From: Sneathiella litorea
GTDB taxonomy: Bacteria; Pseudomonadota; Alphaproteobacteria; Sneathiellales; Sneathiellaceae
DNA length: 64,000 nt
Assembly (NCBI RefSeq): GCF_009882915.1
Contig: NZ_WTUW01000002.1
Location: 1,055,874-1,119,873, forward strand
Direction: 5' to 3'
A program made the translations under genes and the position numbers. Shown piece after piece: positions 1 to 12,744 of this stretch (position 1 is the stretch's first letter; each line of letters starts with the position of its first letter). The notes below the pieces were generated by a model, which saw only the letters and a list, made by a program, of their open reading frames with translations, was not told the DNA's origin and ran no database searches.

Positions 1-2172
1 GAGGCGCTGGATGGACCAGTGCTGGTACTGGCCGGCGCCGGCACCGGGAAAACGCGCGTCCTCATCTCTCGTCTCGCGCATATTCTCAATTTACGGAATG
101 TAAAACCTTGGGAGATACTTGCGGTAACCTTCACTAACAAGGCCGCCGCGGAGATGCAGGAGAGGACCGCTCATATTATCGGGCCTCAGGCAATCGAGAT
201 TAAACTGGGAACGTTTCACTCCATTGGAGTCTGGCTCCTCCGCCGCCATGCAGAACTTATTGGCCTCGATCGGAACTTTACGATTCTGGATACCGATGAT
301 CAGTTGCGCCTTCTTAAGCAGATCATGACCGAAGAGGGGATTGATCAGAAACGCTGGCCACCCCGCGGCCTCGCCGCGACCATTGACCGATGGAAAGATA
401 AAGGCTTGCGCGCCGATCAGGTTCAGGGCGCAAACAGCTCAGAATTTGCCCATGGCAAAGCGGCCGCGCTTTACGCTATTTATCAGGAACGGCTGGCCGC
501 CCAGAATGCCTGCGATTTCGGGGATTTACTGCTTCACGCCCTGACACTGTTTCAGAAGAATTCGGATATCCTGGCGCTCTATCAGAACCGATTTAAGTAT
601 ATTCTCGTGGATGAGTATCAGGATACGAATGTCGCGCAGTATCTGTTACTCCGCCTGCTCGCCCAGAAGCATCGCAATATCTGTTGCGTCGGCGATGATG
701 ATCAATCAATTTACGGCTGGCGTGGGGCTGAGGTCGGCAATATTCTGAAATTCGAAGATGACTTTAGCGGCGCCAAGGTCATCCGGCTGGAACAGAATTA
801 CCGCTCCACCTCGCATATATTGGGCGCCGCATCCGGTCTGATTGCTCATAACGAGGGCCGCCTTGGCAAAACGCTTTTCACTGAAGGTAATGAAGGTGAT
901 CCCGTTATACTGAATGGCCTCTGGGACGGCCCGAATGAAGCCCGCTGGATTGCGGAAGAAATAGAAAATCATGAGCGTAAGGGCAAAAGCCTGAAAGACA
1001 TGGCTATTCTGGTCCGCGCCAGTTTCCAAACCCGTGATTTTGAAGAATGCTTTTTAAGCATGGGGATCAAGTATCGGGTCATTGGTGGATTGCGGTTTTA
1101 CGAGCGACGGGAAATCCGTGATGTGCTGGCCTACCTGCGTGTCATCAACCAGCCAGATGACGACCTGGCATTCGAGCGGATTTACAACCTGCCAAAGCGG
1201 GGGCTCGGCACCAAAGCCTTGGAGAAGCTCCGTGAGCTTGGCCGCGCAGAAAACCTTTCTCTGTCCCGCGCCGCCAAAATGGCCGTGGAAAAGGGCTTGT
1301 TCAAGGGCAAGCCACTTACCGCATTGAAAGACCTGATGGCCAGTTTCGATGACTGGCGGGCCCAGAAAGACCTGATCCCACCGGACGAACTGGTTGAAGC
1401 CGTTTTAGAGGAAAGCGGATATTTCGATATGTGGCGACAGGATAAATCGCCTGAAGCTGAAGGAAAGCGGGAAAACCTGAAAGAGTTGGTGCCCGCAATT
1501 GCTGAATATGAAAGCCTCGGGCAGTTCCTTGAGCATGTATCGTTGGTCATGGAAAATAACGCCGACAAAGGTAGCGACATGGTCAGCCTGATGACATTGC
1601 ATTCGGCGAAGGGGCTGGAGTATGACATTATTTTCCTGCCCGGATGGGAAGAAGGGCTGTTCCCGCACCAGCGCGCGCTTGACGAAAACGGCTTAAAAGC
1701 CCTCGAGGAAGAGCGACGGCTTGCTTATGTCGGCATTACCCGCGCGAAGGAACGCTGCTACATCAGCCATGCCAGCAATCGCCGTATCCATGGCCAGTGG
1801 CAGTCTTCCCTGCCAAGCAGGTTTATTGATGAGCTTCCAAGTGACCATACAAAGGATCAGTCAGAACAAGGGATTTATAATAGTACGCGCCAGAGTGAAG
1901 GGTTTTCCCATACGAGCTGGCGGAACCCTGAAAGCTCTCATCTTGCCGAAATTTTGGGAAAAAGGGCACGCGCCAACCAACAGTTTGTCGATAACAGTAC
2001 CAAGCCGGTTGACAAAGCGAGTAAGAGTGATGGTTTCGCGATCGGCAGCCGAATCTTTCATCAGAAATTCGGTTATGGCCGCATAGTGCGAAAAGATGGT
2101 CCGAAACTCGAAATTGCCTTTGAGAAAGCTGGCGTCAAGAAAGTGATGGAAAATTTTGTCCAGGCCGCCTGA
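1..2172 (+). CDS. uvrD: DNA helicase UvrD/PcrA, 5' end outside window
   Basis: Superfamily 1A 3'-5' DNA helicase acting in nucleotide excision and mismatch repair and in clearing replication blocks. The frame is open from the first base and Walker A (GAGTGKT) lies only about 12 codons in, so just the N-terminal end (Q-motif region) is missing; 723 residues are visible, close to full length. Seen in order: Walker A, DEYQDTN (motif II), GDDDQSIYGWRGAE (III), QNYRST (IV), TLHSAKGLEYD (V), YVGITRAKER (VI), and a Tudor-like C-terminal segment in the last 45 residues as in PcrA/UvrD. The stop overlaps the start of prmA by 17 bases, so the two are probably co-transcribed. Rep is an alternative, but the C-terminal segment favours UvrD/PcrA. 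Confidence 0.95.
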   Translation, partial: EALDGPVLVLAGAGTGKTRVLISRLAHILNLRNVKPWEILAVTFTNKAAAEMQERTAHIIGPQAIEIKLGTFHSIGVWLLRRHAELIGLDRNFTILDTDDQLRLLKQIMTEEGIDQKRWPPRGLAATIDRWKDKGLRADQVQGANSSEFAHGKAAALYAIYQERLAAQNACDFGDLLLHALTLFQKNSDILALYQNRFKYILVDEYQDTNVAQYLLLRLLAQKHRNICCVGDDDQSIYGWRGAEVGNILKFEDDFSGAKVIRLEQNYRSTSHILGAASGLIAHNEGRLGKTLFTEGNEGDPVILNGLWDGPNEARWIAEEIENHERKGKSLKDMAILVRASFQTRDFEECFLSMGIKYRVIGGLRFYERREIRDVLAYLRVINQPDDDLAFERIYNLPKRGLGTKALEKLRELGRAENLSLSRAAKMAVEKGLFKGKPLTALKDLMASFDDWRAQKDLIPPDELVEAVLEESGYFDMWRQDKSPEAEGKRENLKELVPAIAEYESLGQFLEHVSLVMENNADKGSDMVSLMTLHSAKGLEYDIIFLPGWEEGLFPHQRALDENGLKALEEERRLAYVGITRAKERCYISHASNRRIHGQWQSSLPSRFIDELPSDHTKDQSEQGIYNSTRQSEGFSHTSWRNPESSHLAEILGKRARANQQFVDNSTKPVDKASKSDGFAIGSRIFHQKFGYGRIVRKDGPKLEIAFEKAGVKKVMENFVQAA

Positions 2173-3016
2173 ACCAACCCTTTGGCAACTCGCCCTCACA
2201 CTTCCCTTCGATCAGGTTGAAGGTATCTCCGATATTTTTGAAGAGGAAGCACTCACCATCTCAATGGAAGAAGCGGTTAGCGATGGTTCTCTTTGGCGCC
2301 TGAATATCCTGTTTCCGCAAGAGCCGAACGCCCAGCTCCTTGATCGACTCCCCGCAGACATTCCCATGGAACTCGCACCGTTGGAGCAAAAGGACTGGGT
2401 AAGTGAAAGCCAAAAGATGCTTCCCCCTGTTGATGCGGGTCGCTTTTACATTCACGGTTCCCACGATTCTCCGCACCCCGCCAACTCCCGCCATAATCTG
2501 CTGATTGATGCCGGAGCCGCGTTTGGAACGGGCCTGCATGAAACAACCTATGGATGCCTGCTTGCCCTCAATGATTTACGGAAAAGCCGGAGCTTCAGGA
2601 ACCCGCTGGATCTGGGCTGTGGCTCTGGTGTCCTCGCCCTAGCCATCGCCAAGGCCTGGAACATTCCTGTCCTCGCCAGTGATATTGATGTCGCCGCCGT
2701 CATAGTAACCCGTGATAACGCAAAGAAGAACCAACTTGCACATCTGACAACGGCGGTTCTCTCTGCCGGGCTTAACAACCGGAAACTCTCGGAGATGGCG
2801 CCTTATGATCTGATTGTTGCAAATATTCTTGCTTGGCCACTTATGAAAATGGCACCTGACATCTCCAACGCACTTTCAAAGAATGGCGTTCTTGTCCTGT
2901 CAGGACTTTTAGGATCACAGGATGTAATGGTACGAAGTGCTTATCTACAGCAGGGATTAAACCTGAAGCGACGCTATGCAATCGGTACCTGGAACGCGTT
3001 GGTTCTTGGCCGATAA
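2156..3016 (+). CDS. prmA: Ribosomal protein L11 methyltransferase PrmA
   Basis: Cytoplasmic SAM-dependent enzyme that trimethylates lysines and the N-terminus of ribosomal protein L11. The 286 residues show a PrmA-specific substrate-domain half, then GAAFGTGLHETT (about residue 120) that leads into the Rossmann fold, and the SAM-binding glycine motif DLGCGSG (about 157). DLIVANILAWPL stands where the family has its N-P/L-x catalytic loop. Length fits the family (about 290). The only start that gives a full-length protein is TTG at 2156, lying inside the 3' end of uvrD; this overlap implies translational coupling. Followed by two hairpins that probably end the transcript. Confidence 0.93.
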   Translation: MSRPPEPTLWQLALTLPFDQVEGISDIFEEEALTISMEEAVSDGSLWRLNILFPQEPNAQLLDRLPADIPMELAPLEQKDWVSESQKMLPPVDAGRFYIHGSHDSPHPANSRHNLLIDAGAAFGTGLHETTYGCLLALNDLRKSRSFRNPLDLGCGSGVLALAIAKAWNIPVLASDIDVAAVIVTRDNAKKNQLAHLTTAVLSAGLNNRKLSEMAPYDLIVANILAWPLMKMAPDISNALSKNGVLVLSGLLGSQDVMVRSAYLQQGLNLKRRYAIGTWNALVLGR

Positions 3017-3035
3017 TTTCCTGGAGGAATAAATT

Positions 3036-3111
3036 GCAGCCGATCCGCCCACAAATTGGGGAGGCGAAGGCGGATCAGCTGCAGACGATCAACCCGCTTT
3101 GCGCTGATCGT
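3036..3111. terminator. Two consecutive hairpins between prmA and the DUF1127 gene
   Basis: Two strong inverted repeats lie back to back at this convergent junction. The first pairs 3036-3049 with 3069-3082 (GCAGC, one mismatch, then GATCCGCC). The second pairs ACGATCA at 3085-3091 with TGATCGT at 3105-3111 around a GC-rich loop and is followed on the plus strand by TTGTGTT. The second overlaps the last codons of the minus-strand DUF1127 gene. They probably terminate prmA and possibly also the opposite transcript; the T-run is short, so termination is inferred. Confidence 0.5.
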
Positions 3112-3613
3112 TTGTGTTGCTCGGTTGGGCGAGGTTGTCATTGGCGCGATATTTGCGGTCGCCTTTGATTGCAGCCTCAATTTCGCTACGTGTCAAACCA
3201 ATGTCTGCCAACTCCCGGGAATTCATAGCCATCAAATGAACATATGCCGCCCGGGCCGTCTGTGCTTCCAAGAACTTGGTAATAAAGGACGTCCAGAAAC
3301 CATTTTTCTTAACCGGTTCCAACTCCGGAGTTCCTTCAACAGCGCGGTCAATTTCAGCCCGGGTAATCCCGATGTCCCTCAATTCACGATCGGACATCCT
3401 GTATAGGGCGCCTTTAGCTTCCTCAATTTCACGATTCCGCAGATATTTGCCAACAGTGACCTGAAAGAGGGCCGATACTTTTTCAGCAAAATATTTGCTT
3501 CTTAGTTCGCGCGCCTTGTTTAGGTAATACTCTGTGTCTATTTCAGTGATATTCGTATTGACAGGCTCGATCAATGCGAGTGCCTCTACCTCTTTTTTAC
3601 CATAGCTAATCAT
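3089..3613 (-). CDS. Protein with two DUF1127 (YjiS-like) domains
   Basis: Unknown-function small protein of 174 residues carrying two copies of the DUF1127 motif: MSDRELRDIGITRAEI (about residues 73-88) and MNSRELADIGLTRSEI (about 130-145). DUF1127 proteins are usually single-domain peptides of 45-100 residues, many of them in alphaproteobacteria; some have been tied to RNA turnover and phosphate or stress responses. Here an unrelated charged N-terminus of about 50 residues precedes the first copy. The ATG at 3613 has a GGAG seven bases upstream. It lies 45 bases downstream of a small unknown gene on the same strand. Function remains unassigned; the tandem arrangement is the noteworthy point. 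Confidence 0.8.
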   Translation of the reverse strand: MISYGKKEVEALALIEPVNTNITEIDTEYYLNKARELRSKYFAEKVSALFQVTVGKYLRNREIEEAKGALYRMSDRELRDIGITRAEIDRAVEGTPELEPVKKNGFWTSFITKFLEAQTARAAYVHLMAMNSRELADIGLTRSEIEAAIKGDRKYRANDNLAQPSNTNDQRKAG

Positions 3614-3658
3614 CTTGCTACTCCATATATTTCGATAATCCGATAGGTCGGATAATTC

Positions 3659-3940
3659 TTAGCTCTTGTTGCTTTTATTCGTCGGGTAAAAACAGTTTTC
3701 GTTTACTGCTTTACCGGTAATTCCATTGCCTTCGTTGAGCGCCTTCCCGAGAGGCCCCATTGACAGGTCAACTACTGCCGTATTTTCTTCAGTCGCAAGG
3801 CGCATACGGTTTCGCAGCGACTGCAGCACACCCGAAAGGCCAAAATGTCGATTGACCGAAGTCGGGTCAAACCGGACACCCATTACAGGCCCATACTGCA
3901 AATTCAACGCATCACCATATTTTTCGTTTCTTGCGAACAT
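3659..3940 (-). CDS. Small hypothetical protein
   Basis: A 93-residue frame with ATG at 3940 preceded by AGGAAAG at a good spacing. I do not recognise the family. The sequence is soluble, with no signal peptide or membrane segment; it contains a Gly/Pro-rich start (YGPVMGVRFDP), a basic patch (QSLRNRMRLATEE) and a Gly/Asn-rich end. It lies 45 bases upstream of the double-DUF1127 gene in the same direction, so the two could form a small operon whose promoter would be in the AT-rich stretch 3945-4050. It may be real, but a coding call rests only on the ribosome binding site, length and position. Confidence 0.5.
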   Translation of the reverse strand: MFARNEKYGDALNLQYGPVMGVRFDPTSVNRHFGLSGVLQSLRNRMRLATEENTAVVDLSMGPLGKALNEGNGITGKAVNENCFYPTNKSNKS

Positions 3941-4151
3941 TTCACTTTCCTAACAAAGCAATCTTGATGACGCATATATTGCATTGCATTCATTAAATAA
4001 CAATGACTTACATCACAATTTTGCCCGCTAAGATCGAAATGGTGCTCTGCAAAAAATGCATAGCTCACGTTGCACTTATGTTAAAAAAGCGCCATATTCT
4101 TCCTTAGAACCTCTATATTTTCAGAAGGTTGCCATATTTCAGGACTTTTCC

Positions 4152-6155
4152 ATGGAAACTGCCAAGTTAAAACATGCCGTCGCCACATTACTGCCTCATC
4201 ACGACAGAGATGAGGCAGAAGATATTTTACGTGCCACCGCGGCGGCTCCCCCGCGGGCAGATGAAAATGTCCTGCTTAGAAAACTTTTCCCCTCACTAGA
4301 GCAAGGTGAGATGAAAGAACTTGAACAAATCAAGGAAGGACTGCGTAAGGAAATCCGGTCTATTGTCCTAAATCCGCTTGCATCTGGAGAAAGGTTAGAA
4401 AAACTCCGCGAAGTAATGGCCGATCAAAAAGTTGATGGCTTCATTGTACCGTTAAATGATGAATTCCACGGTGAAGCGGCCCCCGCAGCGGCGGAACGAT
4501 TGAAATGGCTAACCGGTTTTACAGGCTCTGCAGGATTTGCTGTCGTCCTGAAGGACACGGCAGCTATATTCGTCGATGGTCGCTACACCCTTCAGGTACG
4601 CAATGAAGTCGATGTTACGCTTTTCACCCCCCGCCACGTAAGCGAAGAACCGATGAGCGACTGGCTGTCCGACAATATGCCCGTTGGCGCCAAGCTGGCC
4701 GTTGATCCATGGCTCCATACGGAAGGCAACATGTCGTCTTTAAAAAAGATTGCGGCGGACATAGGGATTACGTTGAAACCCGTTTCAGAAAACCTGATTG
4801 ACAAGGTATGGGAAGATCGTCCGCCCTCCCCCCTTGCGCTGGTCCAGCCGCAGGAGGAGCGTTTCGCCGGAGAAAGTTCCGCGAGCAAGCGTAACCGCAT
4901 CGCTGCAAAGCTTGCAGATAATGATACTGATGCCATTATTCATACCTTGCCCGATGTCATTGCATGGCTGCTGAACATCCGCGGTGCAGACCTTCCCTGC
5001 ACTCCTTTTGCGCTTGGATTCGCCATCACTCACAAGGATGCCACGGTCGACCTCTTTATGGAGGAGAGAAAATTCGCGGCCAATTTGCATGAACATCTCG
5101 GCAATATGGTAAGGGTGCATGCCCCTGCAGAGTTTGAATCCACACTGCTCTCGTTCAAAGGCAAGCATGTGCAGATCGACCCCTCGGTTACCAGCCAGTA
5201 TATTGTTGATCAATTGACGGTAGCCACAGCACGTATCAGCCGTGCAGAAGATCTTTGTCTATTACCCAAGGCCATCAAAAATACCGTAGAAATAGAAGGA
5301 TCGCGCCGCGCCCATGTTCGAGACGGCGCGGCCGTCGCAAAATTTCTGCACTGGCTTTCCATAAACGGCCCGACAGGAAATGTAGATGAGCTTTCCGCCG
5401 AAGCCAAGTTGCGAGCCTTTCGTGAGGTTGGGGAAAATTTCCGGGATTTGAGCTTCAATACTATCTCCGGCGCCGGACCGAATGGGGCCATTGTGCACTA
5501 CCGGGCGAGCGAGGCCTCGAACCGTCAGTTAGAGACTGGCTCGCTTTATCTGGTCGATAGTGGCGCGCAATATCTTGATGGGACAACCGACATCACCCGA
5601 ACCATTGCGATCGGGGAGCCAAATGCTGAAATGCGCAAAAATTTTACTTTGGTTCTTAAAGGGCATATCGCTTTAGCACGCGCTGTCTTTCCGAAAGGCA
5701 CGACCGGTAGCCAGCTTGATACCTTGGCCCGTGCGCCGCTCTGGGCCGCTGGTCTTGATTATGATCATGGCACAGGCCACGGCGTGGGCAGCTATCTTTC
5801 TGTACATGAAGGGCCGCAACGGATTTCGAAAGCTCCCAGCACTATCGCTCTCGCGCCGGGCATGATCATCTCAAATGAACCCGGATACTACAAGACTGGC
5901 GCATATGGCATAAGGATCGAGAATCTGGTAACGGTTCGAGAAGTTACTCCCCCAGAAGGGGCGGAACGCCTTACATATGGTTTTGAGACATTGACATTCG
6001 CGCCAATTGATAAGGCTCTCATTGAAAAAAGCTTGCTGACTGACAGTGAAATCGCGTGGTTGAACGGTTACCACTACGACGTTTACGAAAAGCTTGAGCC
6101 TCAGTTGGAAGGAGACGCAGCACAATGGCTCCGCCGGGCGACAGCCCCGCTATAA
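4152..6155 (+). CDS. Xaa-Pro aminopeptidase (M24B, aminopeptidase P type)
   Basis: Metallo-aminopeptidase removing an N-terminal residue before proline; cytoplasmic peptide turnover. The C-terminal pita-bread domain shows all five expected metal ligands: LVDSGAQYLDGTTDITRT (two Asp), TGHGVG (His), SNEPGYY (Glu) and GIRIENL (Glu). The N-terminal creatinase-like domains include DGFIVPLNDEFHGE and WLTGFTGSAG. This is the three-domain, roughly 600-residue form. An ATG at 4056 would give 699 residues, but the ATG at 4152 has AGGA seven bases upstream and gives 667. Even from 4152 there are about 53 residues before the usual N-terminus (METAKLKH to about QGEM), rich in Asp/Glu/Ala; another in-frame ATG is at 4311. 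Single gene, convergent with ligA. Confidence 0.9.
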   Translation: METAKLKHAVATLLPHHDRDEAEDILRATAAAPPRADENVLLRKLFPSLEQGEMKELEQIKEGLRKEIRSIVLNPLASGERLEKLREVMADQKVDGFIVPLNDEFHGEAAPAAAERLKWLTGFTGSAGFAVVLKDTAAIFVDGRYTLQVRNEVDVTLFTPRHVSEEPMSDWLSDNMPVGAKLAVDPWLHTEGNMSSLKKIAADIGITLKPVSENLIDKVWEDRPPSPLALVQPQEERFAGESSASKRNRIAAKLADNDTDAIIHTLPDVIAWLLNIRGADLPCTPFALGFAITHKDATVDLFMEERKFAANLHEHLGNMVRVHAPAEFESTLLSFKGKHVQIDPSVTSQYIVDQLTVATARISRAEDLCLLPKAIKNTVEIEGSRRAHVRDGAAVAKFLHWLSINGPTGNVDELSAEAKLRAFREVGENFRDLSFNTISGAGPNGAIVHYRASEASNRQLETGSLYLVDSGAQYLDGTTDITRTIAIGEPNAEMRKNFTLVLKGHIALARAVFPKGTTGSQLDTLARAPLWAAGLDYDHGTGHGVGSYLSVHEGPQRISKAPSTIALAPGMIISNEPGYYKTGAYGIRIENLVTVREVTPPEGAERLTYGFETLTFAPIDKALIEKSLLTDSEIAWLNGYHYDVYEKLEPQLEGDAAQWLRRATAPL

Positions 6156-6168
6156 ACATCAAGCCATG

Positions 6169-9941
<3,773 letters not shown>

Positions 9942-9954
9942 TTCTGACCGTCGG

Positions 9955-10779
9955 TTAAAACACAGAGTTCCAGGCTTTAACAATCCAGGAATCCTCGTTC
10001 ACTTCTGGCCTTAAGTAGTTTTCGTCCAGAAGCGCATAAGAATCTTGATACCATTCACTGCCAGGAAAGTTATAACCGAGAACTGCGGCGGCGGTTTGGG
10101 CTTCATTTGTGATGCCCAGCGTCATATAGGCTTCGGTCAACCGATGAAGAGCCTCCGGAACATGCGTCGTTGTTTGATACTGTTCGACGACGACACGAAA
10201 ACGATTGATCGCACCAATCATATATTTTTGACCAAGATAATAACGCCCAACGGCCATTTCCTTGCCCGCCAGATGGTCACGGGTCAAATCGATCTTAAGC
10301 CGGGCATCCTGTGCATACTCGCTATTGGGAAATCGACGCACAAGGTTTTGCAGAGCGTCCAAGGCCTGACTGGTTACTTTCTGGTCGCGTTCCACGCCCG
10401 TGATCTGCTCATAATAAGAGATTGCAACGAGATAATAGGCGTAGGCGACGTCCTTGTTACCGGGATGAAGCTCGATGAATCGTTCTGCAGCCAATATTGC
10501 CTGATCATATTCATTACTTTGATAATAGGCAAAGGCGGACATAATTTGCGCCTTAGTCGACCAGACCGAATAAGGGTGCTGACGCTCGACCTCATCAAAA
10601 CCTCTCGCCGCCTCGAGATAATTCTCGTTATTCAGATCCGCAAGCGCCTGATTATACAGCAGCTCCACCGGTTGTTCCACATAGTCTTCCGGTTCGTTCG
10701 AACTGCAGGCGGAGATTATAAATAGCAGTAGAAGACCGACGAACGCTCTGCTGATGCGTGAGAAAAAATGATATTGCAA
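9955..10779 (-). CDS. bamD: Outer membrane assembly lipoprotein BamD
   Basis: Periplasmic lipoprotein of the BAM complex that inserts beta-barrel proteins into the outer membrane. 274 residues. A lipoprotein signal is visible: hydrophobic LLLFIISAC ends at the lipobox cysteine (about residue 25), followed by SSNEPEDYVEQP. The body is TPR-like: LYNQALADLNNENYLEAARGF, FDEVERQHPYSVW and AFAYYQSNEYDQAI match BamD (ComL/YfiO) repeats. It heads the bamD-recN-ligA run. In many alphaproteobacteria lpxC lies directly upstream; here a plus-strand XRE regulator and about 900 bases intervene. Confidence 0.95.
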   Translation of the reverse strand: MQYHFFSRISRAFVGLLLLFIISACSSNEPEDYVEQPVELLYNQALADLNNENYLEAARGFDEVERQHPYSVWSTKAQIMSAFAYYQSNEYDQAILAAERFIELHPGNKDVAYAYYLVAISYYEQITGVERDQKVTSQALDALQNLVRRFPNSEYAQDARLKIDLTRDHLAGKEMAVGRYYLGQKYMIGAINRFRVVVEQYQTTTHVPEALHRLTEAYMTLGITNEAQTAAAVLGYNFPGSEWYQDSYALLDENYLRPEVNEDSWIVKAWNSVF

Positions 10780-10971
10780 CTTGTCCCTCTTGGCTCTTGG
10801 CCGAATATACTCAGGTGCCGGGGCATTTTATCCAATCAACACGTTCAGGGGAAGTTATGGTTTCAGATTTCTTCGTTGCACGGCATTCATCTTAGAATTT
10901 GCCAGATTTTGAAGACTGGCAGATCGTCAGCTTCGCAAAAATTGTAAATTTTTATTCATAATAAAAGGCAG

Positions 10972-11019
10972 TATCAGAGCCACCTCTGATAAAATTAATT
11001 TATCTAATTATTGTTAGAT
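10972..11019. promoter_or_regulatory. Two dyad symmetries upstream of the XRE regulator
   Basis: The 411-base gap 10780-11190 separates divergent bamD and the XRE gene and holds no convincing gene. It is AT-rich and contains a perfect palindrome TATCAGAG-CCAC-CTCTGATA (10972-10991) and, ten bases on, ATCTAA-TTATTG-TTAGAT (11002-11019). The first could also form a hairpin in RNA. Such dyads suit a dimeric repressor and could be an autoregulatory operator for the downstream XRE protein; this role is inferred. A run of T at 11030-11040 follows. Confidence 0.4.
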
Positions 11020-11190
11020 TTTATGTATTTTCTTTTTCTACTTGCATGTGTTACATTACTTATAAGGGTGGAACTGGTATTCGATTTTCTCCTATAATAA
11101 TACAAAAATTCTGTCGAATGTCTGGTACCGCTCTCGGCAGTAGCACAACTAAAATGATAAGCAAATGACTAAGAAAGGTACCAACCAACA

Positions 11191-11577
11191 ATGGGTAAAG
11201 TCGCGAAAAGAGTCGACGATCATGTCGGCGAGCGGATTCGTGAAAGAAGAACTATGATGGGATTAACCCAGGAACATCTGGCAAAAGCGCTAGATATTTC
11301 ATATCAGCAAGTTCAGAAATACGAAACGGGCGCCAACCGTGTAAGCGCTGGTAGATTATTTGAAATAGCTAAGCGTCTGGAAGTAGATGTTGCCTATTTT
11401 TTCGAAAATCTCGAGCCAGCTACGACAAGTATACCACTGGAGCATGGCGGCAAAAATCGCTCCACTATTGAACTTGTCCGTAATTATGGCGAGATTGACG
11501 AACCCGCTGTGAGATCGGCTGTCAGCGGTCTTATCAAAAGCCTCGCGGGAAAAGAAAGACGGCGCAAGTCCGCTTGA
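11191..11577 (+). CDS. XRE-family transcriptional regulator (PraR/PhrR-like)
   Basis: DNA-binding regulator of 128 residues. An N-terminal helix-turn-helix (about residues 10-68) reads GERIRERRTMMGLTQEHLAKAL then SYQQVQKYETG, with a C-terminal tail (IELVRNYGEI, SAVSGLIKSLA). This is the short alphaproteobacterial XRE family that includes rhizobial PraR, which represses quorum-sensing and attachment genes; the specific target here is unknown. ATG at 11191 follows AAAGG about ten bases upstream. It interrupts the minus-strand lpxC/bamD neighbourhood on the opposite strand, is monocistronic, and ends at a clear terminator. Dyads at 10972-11019 may be its own operator. Confidence 0.88.
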   Translation: MGKVAKRVDDHVGERIRERRTMMGLTQEHLAKALDISYQQVQKYETGANRVSAGRLFEIAKRLEVDVAYFFENLEPATTSIPLEHGGKNRSTIELVRNYGEIDEPAVRSAVSGLIKSLAGKERRRKSA

Positions 11578-11601
11578 CGGACAGGCCCAGATGATACCCC
11601 C

Positions 11602-11632
11602 GGCGCGGAAATTATTTCCGCGCCATTTTTAT
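11602..11632 (+). terminator. Rho-independent terminator after the XRE gene
   Basis: Stem GGCGCGGAA (11602-11610) pairs perfectly with TTCCGCGCC (11616-11624) around a five-base ATTAT loop and is followed by ATTTTTATTT. It lies 24 bases after the XRE stop and before the end of lpxC from the other strand. Confidence 0.85.
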
Positions 11633-11680
11633 TTCTATTAACATATAAAGGTAAAGTAAGGGGTTACGCTGACTTTAAGG

Positions 11681-12616
11681 TCAATCTGTGGCTGGCGCGG
11701 CCGCCTTTTTGGTCGGCCAATGGGCCCCGCCGACATTACCAATCCGGACTGGGGCTTCCGTCGTATAACACCAGGCATCCTCATCAGAAAGAAACGCATG
11801 CAAGAGCTTGTTGTTCAATGCATGCCCGGAACGAAGTCCATAGAACTCCCCAATAATCGGTGAACCGGCCAAGTAAAGATCGCCGACCGCATCAAGGGCC
11901 TTATGACGAACAAATTCATCGTCGTAGCGCAAACCTTCTTCATTCAGAATATCCGCCCCGCTCAAGACGATGGCGTTATCAAGAGACCCGCCTTTGGCCA
12001 AACCAAGCTTTTTAAGTTGCTCAAAATCTCCAAGAAAGCCAAACGTGCGTGCACGAGACAACTCGTTCTTGAAGGTGCCATTACGCAGGTTGAAACTGCA
12101 ATTCTGCTTGCCAATGCGCGGGTTGTCGAAATCAATTTCGAATGCAACGGAGATATTATCCGCTGGTGAGAGGCTCGCTTTCGCGGTGCCCTCGCTCACT
12201 TCAACCTCTTTCAATACCTTAATATAACGTCGTGGCGCATCCTGCTCAACCACATCAGCGCATTCCACAAGAAAAACGAATGGAGCGGAGGAGCCATCCA
12301 TAACTGGAACTTCGGGTCCGTCCAGTTCAACAATCGCATTGTCGATACCGCATCCGGAAAAAGCAGCCATCAGATGCTCGATAGTGGCAACCTTGATCCC
12401 TGCCCGGTTTTCAACCGTCGTGCACATCATAAGGTCAGATACCGTGTTATATCTCGCCGGGATTTCTGACACTGCTGGATCGACATCGATGCGCTTGAAA
12501 ACAATTCCGCTATTCACCGGCGCAGGCATCAACTTCATACTGATCAGCTTGCCACCATGCAGGCCAACCCCGGTACAACTAATACTGTTGCGCAATGTCT
12601 TCTGAAAAACGACCAT
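11681..12616 (-). CDS. lpxC: UDP-3-O-acyl-N-acetylglucosamine deacetylase LpxC
   Basis: Zinc deacetylase catalysing the committed step of lipid A synthesis in the cytoplasm. 311 residues from ATG 12616 (MVVFQKTLRNSISCTGVGLH), the expected N-terminus; a longer frame to 12691 adds 25 residues unlike the family. Zinc and catalytic motifs: TIEHLMAAFSGCGIDNA (His), and RHKALDAVGDLYLAG (His and Asp), plus GHALNNKLLHAF near the C-terminus. The ribosome binding site is weak. The upstream gap of 128 bases to upp (same strand) probably carries its own promoter. Sequence indicates a Gram-negative, lipopolysaccharide-making host. Confidence 0.97.
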   Translation of the reverse strand: MVVFQKTLRNSISCTGVGLHGGKLISMKLMPAPVNSGIVFKRIDVDPAVSEIPARYNTVSDLMMCTTVENRAGIKVATIEHLMAAFSGCGIDNAIVELDGPEVPVMDGSSAPFVFLVECADVVEQDAPRRYIKVLKEVEVSEGTAKASLSPADNISVAFEIDFDNPRIGKQNCSFNLRNGTFKNELSRARTFGFLGDFEQLKKLGLAKGGSLDNAIVLSGADILNEEGLRYDDEFVRHKALDAVGDLYLAGSPIIGEFYGLRSGHALNNKLLHAFLSDEDAWCYTTEAPVRIGNVGGAHWPTKKAAAPATD

Positions 12617-12744
12617 TTTCTGCCACTTTAGTTTACTAATACGAATTGTGTAGCCTGAATGTACGTAAGCTACCCGGCAACAACAAATCAAACATTGTTA
12701 CCAATTATTACTGCGCTGCACAAAATCGTGGTAAACAAAGTGTT

